Source: Heliobacterium chlorum
GTDB taxonomy: Bacteria > Bacillota > Desulfitobacteriia > Heliobacteriales > Heliobacteriaceae
Length of the DNA stretch: 64,000 nucleotides
Assembly (NCBI RefSeq): GCF_014502795.1
Contig: NZ_JACVHF010000007.1
Location: 1-64,000, forward strand
Direction of reading: 5' to 3'
Part shown: one piece after another, positions 55,872 to 64,000 of the stretch
Position numbering within the stretch: the first letter of the stretch is position 1
Layout: each line of letters opens with the position of its first letter
Translations under genes and position numbers: made by a program
The notes under the pieces: model-generated
What the model saw: only the letters and a program-made list of their open reading frames with translations
What the model was told of the DNA's origin: nothing
Databases searched by the model: none

Positions 55872-57941
55872 ATGGCTGTCATTGGAACCGACCGTAAACC
55901 CAACCGTCTTCAGAACGAAAAAAGCCCCTACCTCCTCCAACACGCTTACAACCCCGTCGACTGGTATCCCTGGGGAGATGAAGCCTTCCAGAAAGCCCGT
56001 CAAGAAGACAAGCCTGTATTTTTATCTCTGGGGTACTCTACCTGCCACTGGTGTCATGTGATGGAGCGAGAGTCCTTCGAAGATACAGAAGTCGCTAATT
56101 ACCTGAACGAGCATTTCATCTCCGTAAAAGTCGACCGGGAAGAGCGACCCGATGTGGACCATATCTACATGACCGTTTGCCAGGCGATCACGGGGCACGG
56201 CGGATGGCCCTTGACGATCATCATGACTCCGGACAAGCGGCCCTTCTTCGCCGGGACTTATTTTCCGAAACGCAGCCGTCGCGGTATGCCGGGCTTACTC
56301 GATGTCCTGGAAGCGCTCGTCGAAAAGTGGAAAGAGGACCGAGGGCAGTTGGTGGAAGCGGGAAACCGTGTAACCAACATGCTCCAAGAGGAAGTTCGAA
56401 ACCGGAAAATAGGCACTTTAGACGAAGAGGCGCTGGTAAACGGCTATGAGTATCTCTCCAAAAACTTTGACGACCGGTACGGCGGCTTTGGTCACGTTCC
56501 TAAGTTCCCCACTCCCCATAACCTGACCTTTTTGATGCGGTATTGGAAGTATGCCAAGGAAGATAAGGCCCTTGCCATGGTCGAGAAGACCCTAAGTAGC
56601 ATGCGGGCTGGCGGGATCTACGATCATTTAGGTTACGGCTTTTCCCGTTACTCCACCGATGAAAAGTGGCTCGTTCCCCACTTTGAAAAGATGCTCTATG
56701 ATAACGCATTGCTCGCCATGGCCTATTTGGAAGCCTATCAGATTACGGAAAGGGACGAGTACGCCGAAACGGCCCGGGAGATCTTCTCCTACATTCTCCG
56801 GGACATGACCTCTCGGGAAGGGGCCTTCTATTCTGCCGAAGACGCCGACTCCGAAGGCGAAGAAGGCAAGTTTTATGTCTGGACACCTCAGGAGATCACG
56901 CAGGTTCTCGGTGAGCAGCAGGGCAATCTACTCTGCCAGTGGTATGATGTGACCGATAAAGGCAACTTTGAAGGAAAGAACATCCTCCACCGCATCGATG
57001 CCGAGCAGCGTCCTTATACGGCACCGATGGAACCGGATACGTGGGAAAGGGTCTTGTCCGATTTGCAGCAACAGTTGTTTGTAGTCCGGGAGAAACGAGT
57101 CCACCCCTACAAAGACGACAAGATCCTCACATCGTGGAATGGGCTCATGATCGCCGCTTTCGCGATGGGCTACCGCGTCCTCCATGACCTGTCCTACTTA
57201 GAGGCCGCTGTGAAAGCGGCAGACTTCATCTGGATGCGGCTTCGCAACGAAAATGGACGACTGCTGGCTCGTTATCGTGACGGTGAAGCGGCTTATCTCG
57301 GATACATCGACGACTACGCTTTCATGATCTGGGCATTGATCGAACTCTATCAAGCCGACACCAGCCCCCGCTGGCTCCAGCAGGCCTTGGAACTACAAGA
57401 GCAGCAAAACCTCTTATTTTGGGATTCCGAAGAGGGGGGTTATTTCTTCTACGGCAGCGACGCTGAAGAACTGCTTACCCGTCCGAAAGAGATCTACGAC
57501 GGGGCTACCCCTTCCGGCAACTCCGTCTCCGCCCTTAACCTGCTGAGGCTGGCTCGCCTGACCGGCAGGGAAGATTTTACGGACCAGGCTGAGAAACTGT
57601 TGCAAGCCTTTTCTGGAAATATCAGCGCCATGCCTGCCGGGTATACCTTCGCCTTGATGGCCTTGCTTTTCGCCCGTCAACCGGGCAAAGAAGTGGTCGT
57701 CGTAGCCGAACGTCCCCGGGAGCACTTCCGTCACGAATTAGAACCGCTATACCGTGTCTTTACCCCGGAAACAGTCTTTCTTTACCGTCTGGCCGGCAAA
57801 GAATATGAGGAGCTCGCTTCGGTTGCTCCTTTTGTGCGGGAGATGACGGCCAGCGGAGGCGAGCCGACCTTCTACGTCTGTGAAAATTTCGCCTGTCAGC
57901 CGCCGACGACAGATATGGCAAAAGTCCGGGAATTGCTCTAG
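55872..57941 (+). CDS. thioredoxin-domain protein YyaL (DUF255, SPATA20-like)
   Basis: The 689-residue cytoplasmic protein has an N-terminal thioredoxin-like domain (about 1-160) with the motif [16 protein letters not shown] (Cys58, Cys61), and a C-terminal (alpha/alpha)6-barrel region similar to N-acylglucosamine 2-epimerases. Bacterial members are called YyaL. Enzyme activity is unproven. The ATG at 55872 follows TGGAGGTTAGGCCT. It is downstream of selO and a NifX-like gene, which suggests a redox role. Confidence 0.92.
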   Translation: MAVIGTDRKPNRLQNEKSPYLLQHAYNPVDWYPWGDEAFQKARQEDKPVFLSLGYSTCHWCHVMERESFEDTEVANYLNEHFISVKVDREERPDVDHIYMTVCQAITGHGGWPLTIIMTPDKRPFFAGTYFPKRSRRGMPGLLDVLEALVEKWKEDRGQLVEAGNRVTNMLQEEVRNRKIGTLDEEALVNGYEYLSKNFDDRYGGFGHVPKFPTPHNLTFLMRYWKYAKEDKALAMVEKTLSSMRAGGIYDHLGYGFSRYSTDEKWLVPHFEKMLYDNALLAMAYLEAYQITERDEYAETAREIFSYILRDMTSREGAFYSAEDADSEGEEGKFYVWTPQEITQVLGEQQGNLLCQWYDVTDKGNFEGKNILHRIDAEQRPYTAPMEPDTWERVLSDLQQQLFVVREKRVHPYKDDKILTSWNGLMIAAFAMGYRVLHDLSYLEAAVKAADFIWMRLRNENGRLLARYRDGEAAYLGYIDDYAFMIWALIELYQADTSPRWLQQALELQEQQNLLFWDSEEGGYFFYGSDAEELLTRPKEIYDGATPSGNSVSALNLLRLARLTGREDFTDQAEKLLQAFSGNISAMPAGYTFALMALLFARQPGKEVVVVAERPREHFRHELEPLYRVFTPETVFLYRLAGKEYEELASVAPFVREMTASGGEPTFYVCENFACQPPTTDMAKVRELL

Positions 57942-57967
57942 CATTAAGCGAATGCCCTCATAAAGAC

Positions 57968-58020
57968 AGCCGCGACGATGAAGCGACGATATTGATCGCA
58001 TCATCGTCGCGGCTTTTTTA
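57968..58020. terminator. terminator after yyaL
   Basis: AGCCGCGACGATGA / TCATCGTCGCGGCT hairpin followed by TTTTTT. Confidence 0.92.
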
Positions 58021-58272
58021 TCCTCCTCCCCGAAGAGTTTTCAGCCGAAACGTTTTAAGCACCGCTTTCAGTGTTTCGGCCTCTCCTCGAAACTTCAATT
58101 GAGTCACAGGCAACCGAATCACACCGAGCGTAACAAAGGTTTCCTCGGACAAAGATACCTCCCACCGATCGCCTTGAAACATCCTGGGGAGTATTTTGGT
58201 AGCGCCCAGTTCCAGCAAGGCAGATTGCAATTCGGCTTGAGGAATCCCACGCATCTCAATATTTTCTTCCAT
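58018..58272 (-). CDS. small uncharacterised protein (84 aa)
   Basis: The protein reads MEENIEMRGIPQAELQSALL, then GATKILPRMFQGDRWEVSL and VIRLPVTQLKFRG. It has an alpha-beta layout with no signal or metal motif. It vaguely resembles the C-terminal domain of MoaD-related proteins, but I cannot confirm this. GGAGAAGGAAATC precedes the ATG. Its stop lies within the yyaL terminator. Confidence 0.7.
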   Translation of the reverse strand: MEENIEMRGIPQAELQSALLELGATKILPRMFQGDRWEVSLSEETFVTLGVIRLPVTQLKFRGEAETLKAVLKTFRLKTLRGGG

Positions 58273-58576
58273 GATTTCCTTCTCCTACATGCCTTTCTAT
58301 CGTTCTTATCGGATGAGTAGCGTTCCATCTTCCAATTGCTTACTCATGTAAGATTTATAGCGACGAAAGATTAGACGAGTTCTGTCTTTATCGAAAGGTA
58401 TCCCCCTCTAGCCATGGCGAATTTTATAATGATTCTTTTCCCCTGTCACTTTTCCCCCACCCGTGAGGTCTATATAACGGAAACCCAAAAGGGAGCCGTT
58501 GCGCAACGGGGTTCAAGGGGGTGGTAGTATCAACGGGTATCCCATCGCCATCTCATCTCCGATATGTGGTGAGAGT
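58273..58576. other. intergenic region between the 84-aa gene and the ECF sigma gene
   Basis: No gene of its own. It contains a TATAAT at 58425-58430 and a perfect 14-bp palindrome CCGTTGCGCAACGG at 58496-58509. The palindrome lies about 70 bases before the sigma-factor ATG. The palindrome may be an operator. Confidence 0.45.
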
Positions 58577-59119
58577 ATGAAAGAAGAATTTCAACAATTA
58601 TATATGGAGATGTTTCCCAAGCTGGTTCGTCAAGCCACTTTCCTTTTGGGGGACCCTTCGGTCGCCGAAGATCTGGTTCAAGAGACCTTTGTCCGGCTGC
58701 ACCGGGTTGGATTGTCCACCGTCGACCACCGGTCCGCTTGGCTGAGCCGAGTTCTCAGCAACTTGTGCTACAGCTACCTACGCAGTGAAGGGAGCCGACG
58801 GCAGCGGGAGGAAAAGGTCTTTCTTCATTCCACCGCTGAGACCAGCGCCACCGAAACTCTTTCGGCAGAACAGGTGGTCATGGACCGGGAAGAAGTTCGT
58901 ATGGTCAGTCAGTCCCTGGGCCGGTTGCAAGCCCGAGACCGTATGGTACTTCTGCTCAAGTTTTCCGGTTTCAGCTACGATGAGATCGCCGCTGCCACAG
59001 AGATCAATCGAAGTTCCGTGGGTACGGTGCTTATCCGGGCCCGGGAACGTTTCAAACGGGAATATGAGACGTTCGCATCCCAACAGGTTGTTTTAGGAAA
59101 AAAGGGGGGAATCCCATGA
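58577..59119 (+). CDS. ECF-type RNA polymerase sigma factor (sigma-70 family)
   Basis: The 180-residue factor has region 2 (LLGDPSVAEDLVQETFVRLHRVG) and region 4 (MVLLLKFSGFSYDEIAAATEINRSSVGTVLIRARERFKREYE) typical of ECF sigmas, without regions 1 and 3. The ATG at 58577 follows GGTGAGAGT. Its stop overlaps the anti-sigma start (ATGA). It should direct transcription of its own operon and other targets. Confidence 0.92.
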   Translation: MKEEFQQLYMEMFPKLVRQATFLLGDPSVAEDLVQETFVRLHRVGLSTVDHRSAWLSRVLSNLCYSYLRSEGSRRQREEKVFLHSTAETSATETLSAEQVVMDREEVRMVSQSLGRLQARDRMVLLLKFSGFSYDEIAAATEINRSSVGTVLIRARERFKREYETFASQQVVLGKKGGIP

Positions 59120-60246
59120 AATGCCCCGATCGTGGAACCTGGCAGGCTTACGTGGATGCTGAAGTAACTGCCGATGAAAAAAAACAACTACAGGCTCACC
59201 TTACTCAATGCCCCCCCTGCCTCACTGTCGTAGAAGAACTCAGCCAACTGGAATCGTGGACGTCCCTCCGGCTGGAGATCTACGAATCGCACGCGAAAAG
59301 CACTGAGGTCACACCCGATGGTACAGTGAAGTGGGATCGCCGAGTTGTGGATACAAAAGCTTACTCTACGGATAAATCACTAGGAGGTCGCAGAATAATG
59401 CAGCACTGGAAGAAATGGGCTGGCGCTGTCGCTGCCGGCGTACTGCTGGCTAGTTCTTTGACGATTGCGCCAGTTCAGCAGGCGATGGCTGATTTTCTCT
59501 CCCTGTTCCGCGTGCAAAAGATTCAAATGATCAAAGTGTCTCCTGATGATATGGAACAGATGGCCAAAGCCGTCAAAACCCAAGTGGGAGAAGTCAACCT
59601 ACAACAGTTCGGGAAAGCGGAAATCGTAAAAAAATCAGAAGAAATACAAGTAAAAATGGCGGAAGCCCAAAACAAACTGCCCTTTTCCGTAAAAAAGCCA
59701 GCTTTCGTTCCCGATGGCTACCATGCACCGGAACAAGTCTCTGTCTTGTCAGAAGGCGAAGCCCAATTCAGCCTCGATGTAGAACAAGTGAACAACCTGC
59801 TCAAGGGCTTCGGGGCCACCACCCTGCTACCCGAGAACCTGAGTGGAAAGTCCTTTGACATCCGCATCCCCGCTGGAATGCGTGCGGTCTATAATGACCG
59901 GGAAGGCCGCCGCGGTATGACGGTGAGCCTGTTCAGCAGCCCCGAATTGACCGTGCCGGAAGGGGTTGACCCCCATCGCCTGCGGTCGGCGCTGCTCGAC
60001 TTCCCCCTACTGCCAGAGGACTTGCGCACCCAGTTAGCAGCGATTGAAGACTGGCAAAACACTCTAGTCATCCCCGACACCGGTGAAAATACCGAAAAAG
60101 TAACGGTCAACGGGGTCGAAGGGGTCTACGGAAAGACTCCCCGGGGATTTAGCCATCTTCTCTGGGTTGATCAGGGCGTCGTCTACCAGATCAACGGGTT
60201 CATGGACAAAGAGACGATCCTTCAGGTAGCCCAATCTCTCCACTAA
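59116..60246 (+). CDS. anti-sigma factor with zf-HC2 domain and extracytoplasmic sensor
   Basis: The 376-residue membrane protein should hold the sigma factor inactive. The zinc anti-sigma motif is His28-x3-Cys32-x2-Cys35 (HLTQCPPC). One membrane helix is at about 101-119. The outside part of about 250 residues has a DUF4367-like C-terminal half (VNGVEGVYGKTPRGFSHLLW). It overlaps the sigma gene by 4 bases, as usual for cognate pairs. The signal is not evident. Confidence 0.88.
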   Translation: MKCPDRGTWQAYVDAEVTADEKKQLQAHLTQCPPCLTVVEELSQLESWTSLRLEIYESHAKSTEVTPDGTVKWDRRVVDTKAYSTDKSLGGRRIMQHWKKWAGAVAAGVLLASSLTIAPVQQAMADFLSLFRVQKIQMIKVSPDDMEQMAKAVKTQVGEVNLQQFGKAEIVKKSEEIQVKMAEAQNKLPFSVKKPAFVPDGYHAPEQVSVLSEGEAQFSLDVEQVNNLLKGFGATTLLPENLSGKSFDIRIPAGMRAVYNDREGRRGMTVSLFSSPELTVPEGVDPHRLRSALLDFPLLPEDLRTQLAAIEDWQNTLVIPDTGENTEKVTVNGVEGVYGKTPRGFSHLLWVDQGVVYQINGFMDKETILQVAQSLH

Positions 60247-60268
60247 AAATCTGATTGGGGTGACCTTT

Positions 60269-61213
60269 TTGCTGGCTATCGAAACATGCCAATTGACCAA
60301 AACCTATCAAGGCCAAGGGGGCTGCCGGGATATTTCCCTGGCAGTCCCCTCGGGATGTATTTTCGGACTTCTAGGGCCCAACGGTGCCGGGAAAAGCACC
60401 TTGGTCAAAATGCTGGTGGGCCTGCTCTCACCGACCTCAGGAGAGGCCAAGTTGTTGGGACGTCCCATCGAAGACGTATCGGTACGAAAAAAGGTGGGCT
60501 TTTTACCGGAAACTTTCCGCTATCATGATTGGCTCTCCGGTGAAGACCTACTCCGCTTTCACGGATCTCTCTTCGGCATGTCCTCTCGGGAGACGAAGGC
60601 ACGAATTCCAGAGGTATTACATGCAGTCGGTCTCGCCGATCAAGGGAGCAAACGAGTGGGCGGTTACAGCAAAGGGATGCAGCAGCGAATCGGACTCGCC
60701 TGTGCCCTCCTCCCCGATCCGGACTTGCTCTTTCTGGACGAGCCTACGTCCGCCCTCGATCCCATCGGCCGAAAAGAAGTTCGCGATCTCTTAGCATCGC
60801 TGCGGGATCGTGGAAAGACCATTTTCTTGAACAGTCATCTGCTCAGCGAACTGGAAACGGTCTGTGATCAGATCGCCATCATCAAAAAAGGTCAACTGCT
60901 CTTTCAAGGCGATTGGAGGGAACTCGCTGCTTCTGGCCAACAGGTCAAGGTAGTGGTCAATGGCGACGCACCCGTTGACATGATTTCCACGCCATCCCCT
61001 TCCCACCCCGCTATCCGGCTTCACTCCCAGCAGGTGCTCACTTGGGACAACAGCGGTTATCCCCTGCGCAAGGAATGGATCCTGACTTGGAATGGAGACG
61101 CTGATGTGCCGGCTCTCGTCAAAGGACTGGTCGACAACGGTTTATCCGTCTATGAGGTGACACCGATCTCCAATTCCTTGGAAGAACTATTCTTGCAATA
61201 TGTCTCGGAATGA
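60269..61213 (+). CDS. ABC-2 type transporter ATP-binding protein
   Basis: The 314-residue ATPase has Walker A GPNGAGKST (about 37-45), signature YSKGMQQRIGLACAL, Walker B LLFLDEPTSALDP and H-loop NSHLLSE. A C-terminal accessory domain of about 90 residues follows. The TTG at 60269 follows TTGGGGTGA; a GTG at 60260 is possible. It pairs with the following permease, and the ECF module probably controls it. Confidence 0.9.
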   Translation: MLAIETCQLTKTYQGQGGCRDISLAVPSGCIFGLLGPNGAGKSTLVKMLVGLLSPTSGEAKLLGRPIEDVSVRKKVGFLPETFRYHDWLSGEDLLRFHGSLFGMSSRETKARIPEVLHAVGLADQGSKRVGGYSKGMQQRIGLACALLPDPDLLFLDEPTSALDPIGRKEVRDLLASLRDRGKTIFLNSHLLSELETVCDQIAIIKKGQLLFQGDWRELAASGQQVKVVVNGDAPVDMISTPSPSHPAIRLHSQQVLTWDNSGYPLRKEWILTWNGDADVPALVKGLVDNGLSVYEVTPISNSLEELFLQYVSE

Positions 61214-61228
61214 TAGGGGGAGAAGGCT

Positions 61229-62089
61229 TTGTTTGCAATCGCTCGTCTAACCTTTTGGGAAGCATCGAAAAAACGCGTCTTTTTCATCACTTTCCTTCTC
61301 TCCGCCGCTTTTCTCAGCCTCTATGGCCTCGCCCTGCGCATGCTGGCCCAGCAAATGGTAACGATCATCGGACCGAATTCAGCTCAGTTGATCGTGAAGC
61401 AGATCCTAGGGCAACAGGTCTTAGGCGCCGGCCTCTACTTCGCTTCCTTTCTACTGGCCCTCTTGGCTCTGTTGGCCAGCGTTGGTTCCATCGCCTCAGA
61501 GATTGAAAACGGCCTGTTGCAGGCCATTGTGTCTAAGCCGATTCAGCGGCGGGAGATCGTTCTCGGAAAGTTTTTAGGCTACGGCAGCTTGCTGGTCGCT
61601 TATGGGATCATACTGTTTGCCGGAGTGATCAGCATCAATTGGATCTATAATCAAGCGGCCCTGATATCTATGACGCCGGGACGAATGATCTTCGGAACGC
61701 TCATCTTCATCATGCAGCCTCTCGTGCTGCTTAGTGTGGCTATGGTCTTTAGCACCCTCGTCAAGACTCTGCCGGCTGGCATCGCCTCGGTCATGCTCTT
61801 CGGTCTTGGCGTCATAGGCGGCTTTCTGGAGCAGATCGGCAGCATGGTGTCTCGCACAGATCTAATGAACATCGGCATCGGTATCAGTTTAATCATGCCT
61901 GCAGATGCGCTCTTTCGAAAACTCATGTCGGTCATCGCCACGACGGAAACGAATCCCCTAGCCTCTTTGGCGGCCGGTCCCTTTGGAACAGCCGCACCGC
62001 CGAGCAACGTAATGCTGTTCTATACGATCTTATACATACTCGCCTGTTTGGCTATTTCTATATACCATTTTAACAAGAAAGACTTATGA
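61229..62089 (+). CDS. ABC-2 type transporter permease
   Basis: The 286-residue membrane protein has about six helices and the ABC-2 landmarks EIENGLLQAIVSKPIQRREIVLGKFLGYG after helix 2. It resembles NosY-type permeases. Start is TTG after GGGGGAGAAGGC. With the preceding ATPase it forms an exporter of unknown substrate in the sigma/anti-sigma operon. Confidence 0.9.
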   Translation: MFAIARLTFWEASKKRVFFITFLLSAAFLSLYGLALRMLAQQMVTIIGPNSAQLIVKQILGQQVLGAGLYFASFLLALLALLASVGSIASEIENGLLQAIVSKPIQRREIVLGKFLGYGSLLVAYGIILFAGVISINWIYNQAALISMTPGRMIFGTLIFIMQPLVLLSVAMVFSTLVKTLPAGIASVMLFGLGVIGGFLEQIGSMVSRTDLMNIGIGISLIMPADALFRKLMSVIATTETNPLASLAAGPFGTAAPPSNVMLFYTILYILACLAISIYHFNKKDL

Positions 62090-62127
62090 AAAAAGGCCGC
62101 TTACTATTGCTAGTAAGCGGCCTTTCG
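62090..62127. terminator. bidirectional terminator between ABC permease and hydrogenase-like sensor
   Basis: AAAGGCCGCTTACTA / TAGTAAGCGGCCTTT hairpin with A/T runs on both sides. Confidence 0.92.
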
Positions 62128-62136
62128 GTTTGTGTT

Positions 62137-64000
62137 TTAATGTGTTAGATTAGCTTCTTCATTTTTCAACTTTTTCGCTTCGTTCACCAACTCGGCCGAT
62201 TGCCGTTTAAGAATCTCCGCTGTCGATTCGATGGAATGGCTGATTTTTTGCGATACGTCCAATACGTGTCCCGTTTTTTCATCTAATGTTTCTGACTGAT
62301 TGGCAATAGCCATGATAAATTCACGGATACGCTCCGTTCCCGACGAAGACTGACCCGCTAATTTTTTGACTTCCTCAGCTACGACAGCGAATCCCCGCCC
62401 ACTCTCACCGGCACGGGCTGCTTCGATAGCGGCATTGAGCGCCAACAAGTTCGTTTGAGAGGCGATGTTTTGGATTTCGTCGACGATAGCTTCGGAGTTC
62501 TTCGTCAGATCTCGTATCCTGCCGGAATCAGAGGTCAACCGGGACATCTCGCCCACCATTTCCTCGGCACCGGATATGATCGTCTGAAAACTGTGAGACA
62601 AATCTTCGTTGGTCGTACCGATTTGGGCTACCGTTTCGGCCACTTGCCGATTCAACTCAATGAGACGATCGTAGGTTTGTTGTACACGGTTCCGCTCTTC
62701 CTGGTTAAGCTTGGCCAGATTTTCCGCTTTTTCTGCCTGTTCGGTCATCTGATCCAAGTGTCTTTCCGACTCTTTTAAAAGGTAATACTTACAACTTTGG
62801 ATGCGATTTTTTCCGTCAAAGATCGCTTGAACCATCGACCGGCAATTGCCATAGCCACAGCTTTGGCAGTTGATGTTTCGCTCCGCCTCGGATACCTTAT
62901 GAAGTTCCAACCAAATCTGTTCCTCGTCCACTCTCGACATGGTTCTCGATGAATTAAATGAAGATTTATCGCTGTACTTGCGGGAAAAATCCAGTCCTTT
63001 TTGAGACAACTCGTCATAGACCTTTTGCAAAGGATCTTTTCCCTTACTGAATAAGCTTTTGTTCTGTTTATATTTTTCTATCTGCGCCGCTTTGCGTTCT
63101 TCCATGATGCAGTCCACTTGGTACCGGCTCAAGTCGTGAGTGGTGCCGGGACCGACGTTACACCCGTGAAGACAATTGAGAATATCCACTAGAACAGGTG
63201 CCTTACCGCGCCGAATATCTGCTTTCAATTGGGGAATGTATTCCGTATACACCTCGTCGGCTCCTTCTACACGAGGTACGTCCGCTTTACGAACCGGTAC
63301 CCCAAACCGGTTAAAAGTCTCTGTCAATCCCCCCGGTTGGGAATAGACAACCGCCCGTTCCGCCTCTGGTGTATCAAAGGTGGATGTTCCTAACTTTCGA
63401 AGGTCGATGCCCTTTTCGGCAAAGTATTTGTCTAAGGACGCAAAGGTTATGTTATATGAGATAGCCCCTTTGGTGTTCGGGTCATGAAATTCGCGCCGTT
63501 TGGCGAAACAAGGACCGACAAAAGCAAGCTTCAAATGGCGATAATCGGACTGATTCTTGATCCATATGGCCGCATCTAAGGCGGGTGAATGGGTCGGAGC
63601 CAGATAGGGAATTAGATCCGGATGATAGGTCTCTATAAAGGTAACGATGGCTGGGCAAGGCTGGGCGATCATGGGGCAGGGACCGCCTTGTTGTAAGGCT
63701 TTCAGGTACATATAGGTGGTAATCTCGGCTCCGAAGCTGACATCAAAAACCGCTTTAGCCCCTACCTGCCGGATGGCTGAGATCAACTGGGGTAACAAGT
63801 TCGGATAATTGACGGCTGCAGCCGGTGCAAGCAACACGCCTACAGCCTCGCCTTTTTTTATATCTTGCAAAAATTCGGTAAAGTCATCGACTCCTGTACG
63901 AGCATGATGACCTTTTTCCCGGCATATACGAATACATTCTCCACAGCCTATACACAAGTCGTCGTTGACAGAGACGGAATTCTCTTCGACGATATTGCAC
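62137..64000 (-). CDS. [FeFe]-hydrogenase-like sensor fused to methyl-accepting signal domain (5' end outside window)
   Basis: The frame is open to the right edge, so the gene is partial. The visible >620 residues hold a ferredoxin motif ([16 protein letters not shown]). An H-cluster domain follows with the L1-like AQPCPAI, L2 [10 protein letters not shown] and L3 [11 protein letters not shown], so all four cubane-ligand cysteines remain. The proton-relay Cys of catalytic enzymes (TSCCP) is Pro here. A [4Fe-4S] domain (CQSCGYGNC...CKYY), a coiled coil and an MCP signal core ([19 protein letters not shown]) follow. No membrane helix is seen. It is probably a soluble H2 or redox chemosensor. 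Confidence 0.88.
   Translation of the reverse strand, partial: CNIVEENSVSVNDDLCIGCGECIRICREKGHHARTGVDDFTEFLQDIKKGEAVGVLLAPAAAVNYPNLLPQLISAIRQVGAKAVFDVSFGAEITTYMYLKALQQGGPCPMIAQPCPAIVTFIETYHPDLIPYLAPTHSPALDAAIWIKNQSDYRHLKLAFVGPCFAKRREFHDPNTKGAISYNITFASLDKYFAEKGIDLRKLGTSTFDTPEAERAVVYSQPGGLTETFNRFGVPVRKADVPRVEGADEVYTEYIPQLKADIRRGKAPVLVDILNCLHGCNVGPGTTHDLSRYQVDCIMEERKAAQIEKYKQNKSLFSKGKDPLQKVYDELSQKGLDFSRKYSDKSSFNSSRTMSRVDEEQIWLELHKVSEAERNINCQSCGYGNCRSMVQAIFDGKNRIQSCKYYLLKESERHLDQMTEQAEKAENLAKLNQEERNRVQQTYDRLIELNRQVAETVAQIGTTNEDLSHSFQTIISGAEEMVGEMSRLTSDSGRIRDLTKNSEAIVDEIQNIASQTNLLALNAAIEAARAGESGRGFAVVAEEVKKLAGQSSSGTERIREFIMAIANQSETLDEKTGHVLDVSQKISHSIESTAEILKRQSAELVNEAKKLKNEEANLTH

Overview
The window looks like chromosomal DNA from an anaerobic, low-to-medium GC Gram-positive bacterium of the class Clostridia, plausibly Heliobacteriaceae or Desulfitobacterium-like. 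That is an inference from Firmicutes-type riboswitches, a RbsR-K-D-A-C-B ribose operon, PFL with its activase, HD-GYP proteins, several chemoreceptors, ammonifying nitrite reductase and an [FeFe]-hydrogenase-like sensor. The 5' part of a 16S rRNA gene lies at the left edge, so an alignment would settle the taxonomy. There is no insertion sequence, phage or CRISPR array. It is almost all housekeeping and metabolic genes.

Layout. 1-880: 16S rRNA 5' end and two tRNAs (Gly, Arg), all leftward. 1031-5717: a tight rightward cluster nrfHA-lutABC that pairs lactate oxidation with nitrite ammonification. 5.9-9 kb: aldo/keto reductase with ferredoxin domain, a TIGR02206-type membrane protein and FabK. 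9.1-13.8 kb: a TetR-controlled export operon with three HlyD-type adaptors and a DHA2 pump. 13.9-20.3 kb: DUF362 ferredoxin protein, an RluA-type pseudouridine synthase, trmB, a Mn riboswitch plus GDT1-type exporter, a YjfB-like small protein, a short alpha-glucan phosphorylase and a small zinc-ribbon protein. 20.3-24.4 kb: HD-GYP protein, SpeD, and a cobalamin-riboswitch-controlled cbiQO lacking cbiMN. 24.5-29.6 kb: TPP-riboswitch operon thiC-thiM-thiE-thiL-thiD. 29.8-34.1 kb: DUF485-actP, a second HD-GYP protein, and TerC under a second Mn riboswitch with two tandem terminators and a tiny leader ORF. 34.2-37.5 kb: pflB-pflA under a ZTP (pfl-motif) riboswitch. 37.5-44.4 kb: two chemoreceptors and a triple-PAS histidine kinase. 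44.4-47.3 kb: two DUF2382 proteins and an unrecognised anchored protein. 47.5-53.5 kb: the rbs operon with a cre-like site. 53.7-58.3 kb: a redox-flavoured group, SelO (with a 3' frameshift), a NifX-like protein and YyaL/SPATA20. 58.5-62.1 kb: an ECF sigma factor, anti-sigma factor and ABC-2 exporter operon. 62.1-64 kb: a hydrogenase-like H-cluster sensor fused to a methyl-accepting domain, cut by the window edge.

Common threads. Five riboswitches of four classes (B12, TPP, ZTP and two Mn) lie within about 22 kb, and most operons have clear intrinsic terminators. Manganese export appears twice under the same aptamer class. Signalling genes (two HD-GYP, three MA-domain proteins, one histidine kinase, one ECF system) are unusually dense. 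The most notable oddities are a Mn aptamer that begins inside the last codons of trmB, micro-ORFs coupled to cbiQ and upstream of terC, a one-base insertion that removes the conserved SelO C-terminus, a 35-bp element shared by the selO and yyaL upstream regions, and the nrf-lut operon.
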